Assembly: GCA_040268355.1 (NCBI GenBank)
Contig: JAWRIT010000041.1
Location: 1 to 5,119 of the forward strand
From: UBA1367 sp040268355
GTDB lineage: Bacteria; Actinomycetota; Coriobacteriia; Coriobacteriales; Atopobiaceae
DNA length: 5,119 nucleotides
Direction: 5' to 3'
Position 1 is the first letter of the stretch, and every line of letters starts with the position of its first letter. The position numbers were made by a program, and so were the translations under genes. The notes beneath the pieces were generated by a model. It worked only from the letters and a program-made list of their open reading frames with translations, had not been told where the DNA came from and ran no database searches. Shown here piece after piece: positions 5,108 through 5,119 of this stretch.

Positions 5108-5119
5108 GGAAGAGGCACC

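Overview
This window carries most of the bacterial spc ribosomal-protein operon, all on the + strand, in the order rplE (L5), rpsZ (zinc-type S14), rpsH (S8), rplF (L6), rplR (L18), rpsE (S5), rpmD (L30), rplO (L15), secY. All nine genes are intact and close to normal family length. The DNA is GC-rich with strong C/G preference at third codon positions. The only S14 here is the short four-cysteine form. High GC, GTG starts and the protein sequences suggest an actinobacterium, with Coriobacteriia (Olsenella/Atopobium/Collinsella relatives) as my best guess. That placement is from recall, not from a search.

Layout: positions 1-219 hold no gene I can support. The usual upstream neighbour rplX (L24) is not seen, since all three forward frames close by about position 111 and none reads as an L24 C-terminus. 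This stretch has an AT-rich patch (about 82-125) with a promoter-like -10 hexamer, followed by a leader (126-201) with several competing inverted repeats. The first four gene junctions are loose (64, 87, 27 and 65 bp), and two of them contain clear hairpins. From rplR onward the genes are packed tightly (12, 3, 12 and 4 bp), with Shine-Dalgarno sequences placed on or inside the preceding gene's end. A strong intrinsic terminator at 5046-5078 follows secY, and the last 40 bases are an untranslated spacer with a 10-bp tandem repeat.

Function: the eight ribosomal proteins supply both subunits. L5 and L18 bind 5S rRNA in the central protuberance. L6, L15 and L30 are 50S proteins. S5, S8 and S14 are 30S proteins. 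SecY is the pore of the Sec translocon, through which ribosomes deliver membrane and secreted proteins. The genes are conventional. I found no sign of a new defence, mobile or metabolic system. The points worth checking are regulatory: the rplX-less structured leader before rplE, the hairpins in the early spacers, a roughly 15-residue insertion in L6, and the terminator directly after secY.
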